Shown here one piece after another: positions 21,470 to 33,737 of a stretch of DNA of 64,000 nucleotides. The notes under the pieces are model-generated. The model searched no databases and had not been told where the DNA came from. It was given only the letters and a program-made list of their open reading frames with translations. Each line of letters opens with the position of its first letter. Positions within the stretch are counted from its first letter, which is position 1. Location of the stretch: positions 62,001 through 126,000 of the forward strand of contig JAFCMP010000024.1 of the NCBI GenBank assembly GCA_017506865.1, written 5' to 3'. Source of the DNA: Tribonema minus (lineage: Eukaryota > Sar > Xanthophyceae > Tribonematales > Tribonemataceae). Position numbers and translations under genes: made by a program.

Positions 21470-22990
21470 GTGAGGGTTGTCATTCCTTGCCCAAAACACT
21501 TACTGTATGCCGCTGTAGAGGCGCAGCTTGGCGACAAGATGCGTGATTGCGTCGTAGCCATTCATGGACTCTTGATGATCTGGTTACATGTTGGTGGTCA
21601 GGTGTAATGTCCTTCAATTGCGAGTATCTGAGGACTGTTGTCTTTCGCCCTACTCTTTTGCCGCTGTAGAAACTACGTTTATGCAACGATACATGGGGTT
21701 TGTGAAAACCAGGAGCGAAAAAATTGACATCACGCCAGCAAAGGATGAGGTGTGTTCAAGCTTGGGTTGCGGCAGCAGTGGCACGCCAAACCCAATGCAA
21801 TCGACACTGGATAGCAGTCGGCGTCAGCCTAACTTCAACCTCGCACTCTTGCAAACCTGCACTGCGCTGGTTTGATGTGCCAACACACTTGATTGCTTGA
21901 TCATGTATCGTCCCTTTCCGCAACAGACGGCCGTTCATACTTGGACGATAATTGTCGGTCGCATGTCACTGCAACTGCAACTATCTGAGCAGTGTTGCCG
22001 CTGGCTAAATGGTTTGCTGCTGTAGAAACAGATGCACCAAAACAGTTGTGAACGAGTCCACTGTACTTTGCGGACTTTTCGATGCAAGCTCGAGGGTCAG
22101 TTGCAATACTGTTTTACTGGCAAATCACCTGCTGTTGTTGCCTGTCCAGAATGCTTACCGCCGTACACGGATGTTTGGTTGTAGGTTGAGGGCCGGATGT
22201 CGTATCGTTTACTTGTGAGTATCTGTAGTTTCTCGCACGAATCGCTTTGAGCTGCCGAAGAACCGGAGTGTTCCAAAAGAAAACATGGACTCGTTTATTC
22301 TGTCTGTTGACTTTTGGTGCATCGGTCAAGGTTGTGGGGCACGTGTAGCATCCTATTGAGCAATATATGAGCATATATGAGGAGTGTTGTCCCTCAAAAT
22401 GCTATCCGCAGCTGTTGCCAAGATATTTGTGATTGGTGATGTACTGCTCGTCGCCTGCTGCCTCGTCTGCCTTTCCTGTCAGGTGCTGCGCAAGGCGGAG
22501 CTGGCGCTGGTAGTGGCGCTGGTTTTGCCGCGGCTGCAGGTGAGATGGTTGTTGTATGCTTCACATGTATTCTTGTGTTTCCCTGCAGAGGTTGCACATG
22601 GCGCAGTGACCGTCACCTGTACCCTGGAGGTCTTGTTTTGTAGGCAGCGTAATGTCACAGGCGTGCAGCATCGTGCAAGTTCACAAGGTTGTATTCCATG
22701 CGCTCTCTCGCCATCACTGCGTCCTGGCTGAACGCTTGCAGTGCATATCTGCTGATTGTGTACGAGATCCAGTGGTTCCTTCAGTTGCGAGTATCTGAGG
22801 AGCTGTAAAATGCGGCTTCTGTTGTGTAGTTAAACTTGGCAAACATTCCATGGACGCATCCTAGCAGTTTGCAGACTTTTATTGGTTTGGGTACACGTCT
22901 GTGGTGAGCTGTTGTCTCGTTCAGTTGCGAGTATTTGAGGATTGTTGTCTTTCGCTCACAAAGATACTCTGCTGTTGAAACTGAAGTTGT
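21470..22990. repeat. Series of diverged units around TTGCGAGTATCTGAGGA
   Basis: At least five loose copies of a core like CTTCAGTTGCGAGTATCTG followed by TTGTTGTC occur at intervals of a few hundred bases (near 21610, 21985, 22210, 22780, 22925). No frame is supported apart from the 57-nt exon copy. Confidence 0.6.
22483..22539 (+). CDS. 57-nt phase-0 exon, copy 2
   Basis: Encodes VLRKAELALVVALVLPRLQ between CAG| and |GTGAGA. Paralogue of 18723-18779; about 230 bases of following sequence are also conserved. It probably belongs to the kinase gene downstream, although phases between here and 23775 could not be closed. Confidence 0.4.
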
Positions 22991-23774
22991 GCAACGATTC
23001 GTGAGTGCAGTAGTTCAGTTTGTGTACTGAAGAGCAGAATGTGGATTCATTGTTGGGTTTGTGGAACGAGAGCGGAAAAGCTGACAAATTGCCAGCAAAT
23101 GATAAGGTACACTGTAGGCGTATTGTAGGGGTGCCGCATCACTCCCATACCAAACCACAAGCAACCAACACCACATAGCAGTCAGCGTCAGCCTATGTCC
23201 AATTTATTTTTTATTTTTTGTTGACCTCAGCCTGGCAACCATGGTACTGAGGACTTCCAGGAAATCTGGGCGACGACATTCCTCAATAATTGACAATCAG
23301 ACACTTTGACACGGTAGAAGGCTTTTTTGTTTATTTGCCCACCCACTTCTACGTTATATGCCCAGCAAGCAACGGTGTTATGGTCGGACCATGATTGAAC
23401 GGGCCCTTTGGGATGTAGCTGGAGTGGCACACAACTTTGCACAATTTGGCGTACACTAGTGTCTCAGGCTCAAGAAACTGTGCCAGTGGACTATGTGCGC
23501 AGCTTTGACAGCACCAGGGCGCTGTCCGTCCCTGCTTGTTTGTCTTCATGTTCCGCTTTCTCTATGGTTTCCAAGACGCTGTACTTCATGGATAATGTTG
23601 TGACATTTCTGCGGATGACGGCTTTGAGCGATTTGTTCTATCAATTGGGTCAGATTTATCAAAAAACCTTTCTCGGTTGTGAATGTCAGTTCAACCCAAA
23701 GCGTTGGTGAAACCAAAAACTGGCATCTGCCCGACCAGTGTTCGTGCAATCCACTGCTGGTCATGCACGTCCAG

Positions 23775-26495
23775 GATATCTGACCAGAGAAGGTCTGCTT
23801 CAGCGGCTGCGCACCGCTGTTGAGGACTTTGGAGCAGCTTTTGATGATCGGGCCCTGGATGACATGGTGGAGTTCTATGCACCACAGCTGCTTGCAGTCA
23901 GCGACGAGCGATTGCTGGACCTCTACAACTCCACACGCAACTTGCCTCGCACTGAAACCAGGAAGGTCATCAGGTCCAAGTGCGGCATTGTGCTAAATGG
24001 CCCCTTTGCGTCTGGTGTGCCAGCCAGGTGTGTCATAAACTGTGCAGTCGGATGCTCCAGCCTTATGTCGGGATGTAAGCTAAGGGGAGGGCTTAGCTGT
24101 ACCATTCTGGGGGGAAGTGATGCAATGACGTGACCATGACTGCATTTTGTCTTGTAGGTAATGATGTATCAAGCTGGACTGCATACTATATGGTGCATTA
24201 GTCCACAGGGTACTGCCCAAATCGACGCATGTCAGTAGTTAGTAGGTCTTGCTATGTTGTCGTGTCAGCAAGCAGCTGTGAGCACGCTGTCAAAGCCTGC
24301 ACCGCCGAGCTGATGGTTGCGTTCAAGGAACATTACAGCCTATCGGCATAGTCAATCTCAAGTCTGCCGCACACATGTCATTTGTCAGCAAGCAGCTGCA
24401 AACACTGTCTCGTTGGTGCTGTTGGAGCCTTCACTGCCGTGCTGATTAAGTTTGAGGATTATCACCTTAGCATATCGTGGCACATGCAAGTGAAGTCGTG
24501 TGGCGCACTTTGACATACATGACTTGCAGGAACATGTCTTGCAGTGAACTTGTGTGCTCACTGCAGGTGTATGCAGTTGGAGCAGCTTTCACTTCGCAAA
24601 GTGTGTACTGTTTCATTGAATGCGCCGTGACTTGCTTCGTTGCTGGTAGCTATTGTTAGATCACCCAACAATTTGGTGATCCACTTCAGTGAATGGATCG
24701 CTTTGCGCTCTTTGACAGGGCTTGCGCCAGGATAGTGTGGCATGTATGCAGGTTGAGCAGCAACATGTTGCGTCGCAATGGGCGGCAAAGCGGCACCAGC
24801 GCTGGTGGAGACAGCTAGCAGGCAGCAACCGCTATGATACCACTTGCAGTGTTATAGACAAGCAACTTGGAGATACGAAGCTCTTTTATTGGGCTAATAC
24901 ATCTCTTAGTATTCACAACTGTGCCCGTTACCAGCTATGTGACAGTCTCACACCGGGTCATGCAGGCCCCACCAGCAGTAGCGTCATCTGCATTCCAGGC
25001 ATTCATCATTTCGATGCTTTGTGCTCGCTCTGCTATGTCCGCTGGCAAATTAGGTCTGCGATGCTGATTGGCATACGGATGCCTGCTGGCAAGGTGGTAC
25101 TCGTGAAGATACCACGCTCGCGGAAGGATGCTGAGCAAGAGTATTCCGTTTACGAGACCCTTTGGGAAGGTTGCACAGACACAGCAACGCCACCACACAT
25201 AGCTGGGACGGCTGAGTTTTTGGACACCGCGTTTTCCTCTCCCGGTGGCACAGTGCAGCACAGCGTGATCATACGTGGTAAGTGACATGATGTCTGCTGC
25301 GATTGGCGACGCATCTCCTTGCCGCATGGCTTGATTTAAACGCAAGATTGAACTGGTCACCTCCCACATCACTGTATGCCCGCATGAATGCGTTGCGGAC
25401 AATGTTGACCTGTGCGTGCACCTAACCATGTGCGCCTCTTGCTTTTCATGCCTGTGTTGCAGAGGACCCAAACACACTCAAATATGCCCTGGTGCTCCCC
25501 AAATACGAGATTTCACTGCATCAAGTGCCACGGCCACATGACCCTGAGTTTGCGCTGGAGACCGGGCATCAGATGAAGCAAGCGTTGGACTTCATGCACA
25601 GCAAGAACCTTGCCCATTGCGATGTGAAGGCAACCAACATTTTTTGGACTCGTCAGGTATGATGCTGCTCTGCGATGCATTGCTCCTACCTTCGTGTGCC
25701 TGACACTATATCATGCGAGATGTTGACCACTTGCTGCATTGCAAAATGCTAGACACATGCTTGCTGACACATGAAGCGTGTGCCCTTCTGTTAGATAAAT
25801 ATCTGTTTGCATTTGCGCAGGCTATGCAGTGCTCAGCAATAATAGTCTATGGGCTCATTTACCATGGCTGTTTGCTCTCAGTCGGATCTAAATCCACCCC
25901 AAAGTGCGTCCGAGGTGCATTTTTGCATGAACCTGTACAGCAACATTTGATGACGGTCAAACTTGGCTGGAATTTGCTGTCCGAATTTGGTCGGCGCAAT
26001 CACCCTACGCTGGCTTGCGTGCGTGCAGGTGCTCGCATCCTGGGCGACTTTGGGGCGACCGTGGCGTTACGAGCTGAGGTGGAAGAGTGCACAAAATCGC
26101 ACGTGCCCAGCCGCGGCATTAACTTCGCGTTTGCTTCTGAAGCATCGGACTTCTTTGCCCTGGCTGTCACACTGCTGCGCACTGTTCAGTGTTCGGCGAT
26201 GCCATCCAGCTCTCCTGCCCCTGAAGATATCATCAGCGAGATCCAGGTCCTGCCGAACGGTTCGCATCTTAAATTCAAAACATTTGTGCTGGGTTTGCTG
26301 GAGCCTTTCATGCCTGCGTTGCGACAGCTACGGCCAGTGCTGGCACGTGCCACCTCTTTCCCAGTGCGCAAGAGGAGGGGGGGGGGTGAACCTGGAAGAC
26401 GTGAATATATGAATATCACACTGCAGAGTATGTCATATGCTATTGCTGCCACTCTCTTGCTGTATCGTTTTTTTTGCAAGTCAGGCGCACGCTGA
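23775..26495 (+). CDS. Atypical protein kinase gene, multi-exon
   Basis: Supported pieces: 23775-24027 (GYLTREGLLQRLR ... NLPRTETRKVIRSKC, unassigned domain); about 24752-25277, N-lobe with the VLVKIP lysine and a helix-C-like EQEYSVYETL; 25463-25656, hinge and catalytic loop HCDVKATNIF; about 26028-26495, DFG motif in ILGDFGATV and C-lobe ASDFFALAVTLL. Order and spacing match a protein kinase C-lobe. The HRD arginine is replaced by cysteine, and no clear glycine-rich loop was found, so activity may be altered. The 25277/25463 junction is clean (phase 1). The 25656/26029 junction is off by one base for the DFG frame, and the 24027-24752 segment lacks one or more exons. Substrate unknown. Confidence 0.6.
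24260..24475. repeat. Two diverged ~113-bp tandem units
   Basis: GTCAGCAAGCAGCTG, then CTGATGGTTGCGTTCAAGGA in one unit and CTGATTAAGTTTGAGGATTA in the other. They lie between kinase exons. Confidence 0.5.
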
Positions 26496-26499
26496 GTAA

Positions 26500-28740
26500 T
26501 AGCTGTACTACAGTGGATGCAGTGAAGTGAGCACATGTAGAAGAGTTTCTCATCTAGCCCTCAACTGGTCAATCATCGCTCAGCACCGCATGTGAACCGC
26601 TTGTGAACTCTATTGGTTGTGCATGTCCTTACCACCTCATACGTTGTTGTGACTGAACCAGCACCAAGCAACCTCTCCCACACAGGGACATGACGAAACA
26701 CTGACAACTTCATATCAGTAGCGGTTAGGTGACATCATGCTTTAGCATATACATGCACATGTATGCGCCAGCACGCCTTGTGAGGTAGTGAGGTAAGATG
26801 AAGCGGCAGCAAGCCTTTTTTCGTCAGGATCATCGCTGCATGGCACGTGAAGTGGACAGCATGCTTGACGAATCCAGCAGGCTTGAAGCCGCCAAGTGCC
26901 ACCTGGGGCAGATTGCATGCACAAAGCAGTGAACACCTCGGGCAAGCAGAGAGTCTTAAGTACTCATTAGATATTTCACTGCAGTAAGCGCGATTCAAGC
27001 GCTTGTACTCTTGTCACATATCTCGCAGGCCAGAGCTACACGCTATTGTGCCCTAGCTGTCGGCATCCAAGCCTTGAATTCCTGATCAGTTTCAGCCAGG
27101 CCCCGCGCGGAAAAGTTTACAACTGCAACAGCATCCAGGAATAATAATAAGTCCTGTATACTAATATTGTCCCAAGCCACTCAAGCGTATACATTGCTGC
27201 AATAACTCCTCAGCACCTGAGCACAGTCAACATTGCTTCATTGCTTCATATACACAAGTGACGCAAGTTGCCACAATTGAAGCCATCTCATCTATGTGTC
27301 ATTGTGAGCAGCGCAGTATGCGCGTGGTAAGTCTGCAACACGTGTACAAATCAAGTCGTTTTAAGGGCCCGACGGAGGCCGTCGATCATGTGTGCGAGCG
27401 GTCTAAGTGTGGGCTATGCTCTTAGAGCATGCCAGTCCTTAAGAGTGTTGACACGGGGCGCGCTGCACTACCCAGCATCCCTGCCCCCCTGAAGTATGCA
27501 TGCACACTCTCGGCCAACTCGTGCGCCAGCGACCTGCTGAGTGCGGCGATTATCTGCTTTTTCGCAAAGGCAAATCTACTCTGTACTGGTTCACTCAAGT
27601 GTATACAGGCACACAATGATGCGATGGCTTCTCAGTTCCTGGGTGCAAGCGTACAGTTTACACAAATGCCACAAGTTGCCGCAAGTGCATCAAGTATGCC
27701 ATTGTGTACGGCATGGCCTGCACGTGCCACATTTGCAAATTGGGTGGCCTTCGGCCACGTCGCTTCGCGACACTCTGCAATTTATAGGAACGAAGGTCCT
27801 GCATCAGTTCAGGTGTACACTACGGGCGCCTGGGAGCCAAGACGGAGCAGTTCATTAAGGAGTTGTCGAAGTACTCGGCTCTGTGCTCAGGAGGCAGTGA
27901 GGCGCAGATCAAGGTAGATTTGCCTTTGCCAAGAAGCGGATAGCTGCCACTCTAAGCAGGTCGCTTGCGCAGCAGCTGGCGGAGCGCATTCAAGCTTATG
28001 TGAGGGGGGCTGCGTTGCTGGGCAGCGTAGCCCGCCCAGTGTCAGCACTGTTAGGAAAGGGCCTGCTATGAGGAGCATGGCCGGCAGACATATCAAGCGT
28101 ACATTGACACCTGGCCTCCGTCGAGGCTTTGATACGACTGTACAAGTACACAGGCGCACAGTTGATGCCATTGCTTTCAGTGCCAAAGCGCAGTAAAAAA
28201 CGCTTCATTGCAACCAGCACGCAATTGGCGCAGGTGTCACAAATTGAAGCCATCTCATCTATTGTGGCATTGTGCGCTGCGCCCGTGTGAATGTGCCAAG
28301 TCTGTACCAAGTGTACACTATCCATGCACTTGATGCAATGGCTCGTGCACAAGGCCTTCCACGTATCGCTGCATGGCTTCAGTGCGTCGAGGACACACTG
28401 ACACCATTGCTGCGGCTGAAGCAATTGCATCAATTGCGACCACTGTGTACACGTGCCACACTTCAAAGCATTGACACAAGCAGACGCAGTAGAGACAGAT
28501 GATGCCTTTGCTTCTCAGCGCAAGCCCACAACGCCTTCATTAGATTTCCTGTATTGTGTAAAGGACACAGTTGACACTGCAAGTCAAAGCCAAGCCATTG
28601 CATGCATGGTTTCAGTGACGCCGCCGTGTACATTGGCCAACAATCTTGTTTCAGTAGAGAGACCTGTTCGAATGCTGGCAATCGCTGACTGCTCAGCGTT
28701 CGACTCTGGGCGTGACAAGGGGCCTGTGTCACGCTCGCAG
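26500..28740. other. Dispersed-repeat region without a gene
   Basis: Several direct repeats occur: AAGCCATCTCATCTAT near 27280 and 28245; GGCCTTCGGCCACGTCGCTT at 27751 related to the array at 7160; and TTCACTCAAGTGTAT near 27590 related to 7285. Some carry leucine/alanine-poor open stretches but no domain. Probably degraded transposon copies. Confidence 0.5.
27370..27384. repeat. Short hairpin CGACGG-AGG-CCGTCG
   Basis: 6-bp perfect arms. The exact reverse complement occurs at 33419-33433. Confidence 0.6.
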
Positions 28741-28741
28741 A

Positions 28742-28902
28742 AGCCCTGGCACTAGCAGCAGCAGCACTGGCAGGCCGGTTGCACACAGCCCCCAAGGCAC
28801 TGCAGCAGCAGCAATCAGCAGTGACTGAGTGTCAACAGCAGTCAACAGCAGCAGCAGCAGTCAACAGCAGCAGCAGCAGCAGTCAACAGCAGCAGTAGCA
28901 AT
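28742..28902. repeat. CAG/CAA low-complexity tract
   Basis: Imperfect (CAG)n with GTCAACAGCAG units, directly left of the hAT element. Confidence 0.85.
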
Positions 28903-28911
28903 CAGTGTGAC

Positions 28912-28932
28912 CAGACATTGTCGAATACCCGA
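28912..28932 (+). repeat. hAT left terminal inverted repeat
   Basis: Pairs with 33072-33092 with one mismatch. Confidence 0.8.
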
Positions 28933-29368
28933 TTTTCGGGTCCACAAGTAAGTATCGGCCCAGAAATCAGCACCGAATAAAAATAAGAATAAATATTCTG
29001 TTTTTGGAGAAGCGATCGTACGAATACAATATGACTGCATCGGCGGGCGAATAGAATACGAATAACTTTCGAATAAGACGGCAGCACAAAAAACGAATAA
29101 ATAATAAGAATAACGAATAAGTATTCGAGTAAGAATACGAATAAGCATACAAACGTCGAATTCATCATTGACTCATGCATATATGCAAAGCAATTACACA
29201 CAGCCATGAAAACGTATGCGTGTCCCAGCATGCGGAGGCAACAATGAGGAGATTTTGCTGACCATTGTCAAAACGAATTGCTCATTATGGCACGATGCTC
29301 AAAGCCTTCTCGAATCAAAGAGACGCATAGTGAGCTACAGCTACACGTCAATGCTTGCTCAAGCATGA

Positions 29369-32300
29369 TCAGCTGTCCTCCTCTCCCTCGAGCTCTTCCT
29401 CGACATCTGACCCAGAGGCATCAGTACTGAAGAGAACTGGAAAGCTGGACATGGCAGCCTTCTGGCTGAGCTTTGGCACTGCATCGGCATCAGTGATCAA
29501 GTCGGCGTTGCTCTTAATCATAAGCACAGCCTCTGCCTTGGCGGGCCCCATTCGACTGCGCTTAGGCTGGATGAGGTTGCCAGCCTCAGAAAAGTTGCGC
29601 TCGGGGTCTACAGACGTTGGGCGTGCACCGAGGAACAGCCTAGCTAGAGGGCCAAGTACTGCAAATTTACTCTCCCCCATCCTAGCCTTCCACCAATTCA
29701 GCAGCTTAAATTGCTCTGGCGGGTTACTGCGCACAATGTCTGCCTCTGAGATGTAAAGCTCCAGTTCCACCAGCGGGTTAGGTCCAGCACTGGCCGTGGA
29801 CAGAGGAACACTGGCAGAGGCAGGTCCAATGCTACTGGCTGCCGCGCTTGGGTCCTGGAAAATGGCAGGCAACTTAAGCGTACCAAAGCCATAGCAACCA
29901 CCAACCCTTTCTACCCGCTGCTTCTTGGCCGCTTGGCCAGCGCTAGTTGCTCTGGAGGGGTCGCTGCTCGCCACAAAGCGCAACAGGGTCTCTGGCACCC
30001 CCCTAGTGAAGGCACACAATGTCCACTGGCGGTGACATCGCCGCAGTCGCACCGCGCCGCACGTCCGCCTCCCATCGCTGTTGCTGCAGGGCCTGCGCAG
30101 ACATCACCAGCATACATGCAAGGCATTCTTTGAGCGTTGGTCATGTACATTAAGCATTGCGCCATATACAAGAACAGCGCGTACATACCAAGCGTGCAGG
30201 GAAGTACATTGCGGCCGCACTGCTTCAAGGTATGACAGCCACAATCACATGTGTCATGAGAATATGCCCGCACCGAACATAAGAGTATATTGCTGATTTT
30301 GAGACCTCATTCGATAATGTGATGCAATACCGCTCATTGGCCTTTGCACTGTGGTTTGCGATGCCAGCCTGACTGAGTTGACTGAAAGAGGCTGCCGATG
30401 TAACGAGCTGTATTGATTGTGATCAAAGCATGCTATTTCAAGGCCAAAAACCATCCATGCACGCACCTTTCTGATGGAGGATAGCTGTGTGAGCACCGTG
30501 TGCCCAGCAACAGGGTCGAAGAAGATGGCCGACAGCACGGTTTTGGGCATCTCCATCAGGATGAAGCGTGTCTCAATCTCCTCCTTCAGGCGCAGGTACA
30601 CGGCATGCGCCACTTTGCACAGCCCATCCGCCCCGATAGAGATGAAGCTCCGCTCCTCGCCGGCAGCTTCAGCCGTAACGTCCTCCACAGCGAAAGGATT
30701 GAACAGCGATTTGTACGCTTGTAATACGCCCATCCACGCCTCCCTCATGCAAAGATCCTTACGCTGGAGCTGCGTCTGCAGCACGCTGAAGGGCAGCAGC
30801 ACCGCCACCACCTGCGCCAGCTCCTCCCAGTCATCGAACTGCTTCTCAAACATGGCCTTCTCCGAGTGCGGTAGGGTCCTGTAGAAGCTGGCGAGCGCCG
30901 GCCGCAGACGAAGTAGGCGCTCGAACATATCGAAAACGCTCCCCCAACGCGTGACCACGCAAGGGACCACGCCGACCTCGCGTCCTTTCTGCTGTAGCAC
31001 AAACAGCTTCTCCATCTGCAACGAGAACGTTCAAATGGCACTAAAAGCATGCCATTTTGTGATGTGCAGCTTGCTGTTGAAAGGGGCCCACTTCTGAAAG
31101 CATGTTTGTATGATCACACTTCTACCAATTGCAGCACACATGTTTGAAAGGCCGGTGTTGGCCTGCGCCCGCACACCTCACCTGCTTCGAAGAATGGGTA
31201 AAGACGGAGTTCTGAGCCTGCGCTTGCGACTTCAGCTCACGCCCCAATATGTTGGTGCGCGCGTTCATCCTGCAGTACGGCGAGGGGTGCATCACAGCGC
31301 AGCAGCACATACGTCGTCAGCCATCGCAAACACAAGCTGCATCAACGCCAAACGCGGTTGCTCTATTTTTTATGCACCGCTGTAACAGTCAGTGCTCTCT
31401 TGTGCAATCATAATGGTAAGAAGTGCCGTGTGGTGGGAGAAACAGCTACAACTATGATCTAATCAGCTGCAGCACGCTGGGTCTTACTTGTCATCCAAGC
31501 CGAGTGCCGCTTTCACTGCCAAGTGTAGCTTATGCGCCATGCAGTGCACCCAGTCCATGTCAGGGGCTGTGTTTGATCCCCTGCCCATCAGCGTTGTGAA
31601 GGTGCACCTGTGCAGATTGCAGCAGAAGGACAAAGAACAATGTCAGCTGGCAAACTTATAACAATACCCTGCCAGGCTGCCAATCGTGGACGCCACATGT
31701 AACCACAATGCACTATACCTCATGTCGCTTGCACCATCAGAGGTGCATGTCAGAAGGGCATCAAAACCTAGGCCGGTGGCTTTCTGCAGCAGAAAGCCCA
31801 CCCAGGCTTGGATGTTCACCGATGTCTTGGCGCCGGATATCGCAGCAGTGCCGAGTGTACGAATGTTGAGCTTCCAGTTGGCGTCGACGAAAGACACCAG
31901 TGCTGTACCGTATGCCTTCGACTGGTATTTGGCTGTCCAGATGTCGGTGGTGAGATGTATGAACGGCAGCTGCTGACCATGGACGTGCGATACTTCCTTC
32001 GTAGCGGCGACCAGGTCGCGTAGCAGGGTGCAGCAGTGCGTGTAGACCTCCATCAGCAGCGTGACAAACTCGTACCGCGTTGGCAGGGTGTAGTTGCAGC
32101 CGCCAAGCACTAGCAGCGCGGCGAGCTCAGGTGATGTGCAGAAGCTAAAGGAGAGGTTGAACTGAGCACGAAGGACGATGCCGTAGGCGAATGCGGCTCG
32201 CGACTTCGCCGCCTGCAGAGAACACATGCAAACGTACATCAGTCGTGGAGTGATGAAATGGCCAGGAACAAGCACAAGTATTACTGTAAGAGGGACTTAC

Positions 32301-32770
32301 CCCTAGAGACTGGGCAGACGTTAGCCACGAAGACATCGCCACAGCCGCGGGTTTGGGGGGGGGTGCTGGCTTTTTTGCGACAGTTTCTTGTCTTTCAGAC
32401 GCTGCGCGAATTTGGGGAAGCTGTCCTTCACCAGGGGCCACAGGTTGCTGTTGCTCTGTCTGGTGAATTTGCGGCCTCCTCTAAGCTTCAGTGGCATGAG
32501 GCGGCAGTGGCCAATGAGGCTGCCTTCTCGCTGAACTACGACAAAGTAGTCGTAAATACCACCTGTGAAGCTAGTGTCGATGGTGTACTTGGTCGCATCT
32601 ACGGCCGACACTCTATGCCACAGGAAGGGTGGATCGCCATCACCCTCTGAAGCTGCAGACGCTGCAGCAGCAGCAGACTCCGCAGCAGCAGCAGCGACAC
32701 TAGCCTCGATGGCGTCCAAAACCACCACGTCCCCGCTGCCATCCGCATCGCCCCCGCCATTGCTGGCCAT
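29369..32770 (-). CDS. hAT transposase, multi-exon, one probable frameshift
   Basis: Exons by splice signal and phase: 32770-32302, 32212-31719, 31607-31488, 31269-31182, 31015-30467, and a last exon of unresolved 5' border ending at 29369. Recognised blocks: TTDIWTAKYQSKAYG and FVDANWKL (catalytic core start), DWVHCMAHKLHLAVKAAL, VVTRWGSVFDMFERLLRLRPAL, and the C-terminal dimerisation block LLNWWKARMGESKF ... TSVDPERNFSEAGNLI. The transposase would cut and paste the element and supply its own binding and dimerisation domains. In exon 1 the frame from the ATG at 32770 and the frame that enters exon 2 differ by one base across a run of C (32344-32351 as G on plus). The remaining junctions keep phase, so the gene is nearly intact. 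Confidence 0.85.
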
Positions 32771-33071
32771 GGCAGGCTTTTGGCTTGTTGATTCGAAAAA
32801 GCGCGCGGCCCAACCCCATATATGTTCAATAAGTGACGTGCACTTGTGTGTGTGGGTGGCAGGGGTGCTGATGTTGTGTAGGTGTGACAAGGGCATGCCT
32901 GAGGCAAATGGCGCACTTTATTCCCAAAATCAAGTAAATAGCGCCTGGCAAACCGAATAAATAACATGGTCTAGGCACACAACGAATAAGAATAAAAAAT
33001 TTATTCGGTACCCCTGAAGCAGCACCGAATTGAATAATATTCGAATATATTTGGTGCCCACTAAATAAATT

Positions 33072-33092
33072 TCGGTTATTCGACAATGTCTG
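33072..33092 (-). repeat. hAT right terminal inverted repeat
   Basis: Pairs with 28912-28932. Confidence 0.8.
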
Positions 33093-33115
33093 AACACTGT
33101 GTCACACTGTGTGAC

Positions 33116-33700
33116 AACAGAGCAGCAGCAAGCAGCACAGTCACAAGAGCAGCAGCTACAGCAGATGCGGCAGCACAGCGCAGGGCAAACAGCAGCAAAG
33201 CAGCAACCATAGCAAAAGCAGCAGCAGCTTGCAACGCAGTGCCAACAGCAACAAGGCAGCAACCAACACAGAAAGCAACAGCAGCTTGCAGGGCGGCCTG
33301 GCACAGCAGCAGCAGCAGCAGCAGCACAGCAGCAGCAATCAGTATGACAACAGAGCAGCAGCGAGGAGAGCAGTACACAGCAGCATAGCCCACAGATAGA
33401 CCGCTTCACCCACATTTTCGACGGCCTCCGTCGGGGCAAGGGCTCTTAATACGACAATACTCGTACACAGCAGCAACCAACACAGCGAAAGCAAGCAGCT
33501 TGCAGTCAGCAGCAGCAGCAATCAGTGTGACAACAGAGCAGCAACAGAAAGCAGGCAGCAGAGCAGCAGCAGCAGCAGTGCCAACAGCAGCACAGCAGCA
33601 ACCAGCACAGCAAAGGCAATAGCAGCATTCAGGCAGCAGCAGCATAACGCAGCAGCAGCGGTGTGACGACAGAGCAGCAGCAAGACAACGCAATTGATTT
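33116..33700. repeat. CAG-rich minisatellite-like tract
   Basis: Imperfect CAG/CAA arrays with repeated AATCAGTGTGACAACAGAGC blocks at about 33340 and 33515; the same block is what the hAT element appears to have split. It produces long artificial poly-Cys/Leu or Gln/Ala frames. Confidence 0.85.
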
Positions 33701-33737
33701 AAATCAGGCGGCAGCATAAGCAAGGAGCATGTGGTAT

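Larger units (their letters stand above)
28912..33092 (-). mobile_element. hAT-family DNA transposon
   Basis: Terminal inverted repeats CAGACATTGTCGAATA-x-CCGA lie at 28912-28932 and 33072-33092; the CAG start is usual for hAT. Both subterminal regions (28929-29150 and 32935-33085) are AT-rich with many CGAATAA/TTATTCG copies, likely transposase-binding sites. The transposase gene occupies the interior on the minus strand. Outer sequence on both sides also contains CAGTGTGAC, so the true tips may be a few bases further out. No exact 8-bp target duplication was found. The element sits inside CAG-repeat DNA. Confidence 0.85.

Noticed and set aside
23227..23764. piggyBac-like transposase fragment (DNxxTF-type motif on plus, WxDxxxV-type motif on minus)
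   Set aside because: Suggestive motifs fall on opposite strands and cannot both be real; frames are short and no TTAA-flanked ends were found.
14837..26495. Crinkler (CRN) effector family
   Set aside because: Modular head-plus-nuclease/kinase layout is reminiscent, but no LxLFLAK-type head, ubiquitin-like domain or DWL region was seen.
33076..33521. Open frames rich in Cys/Leu or Ala/Gln between 33.0 and 33.8 kb
   Set aside because: Translations of CAG/CTG repeats in different frames; no start context, no domain.
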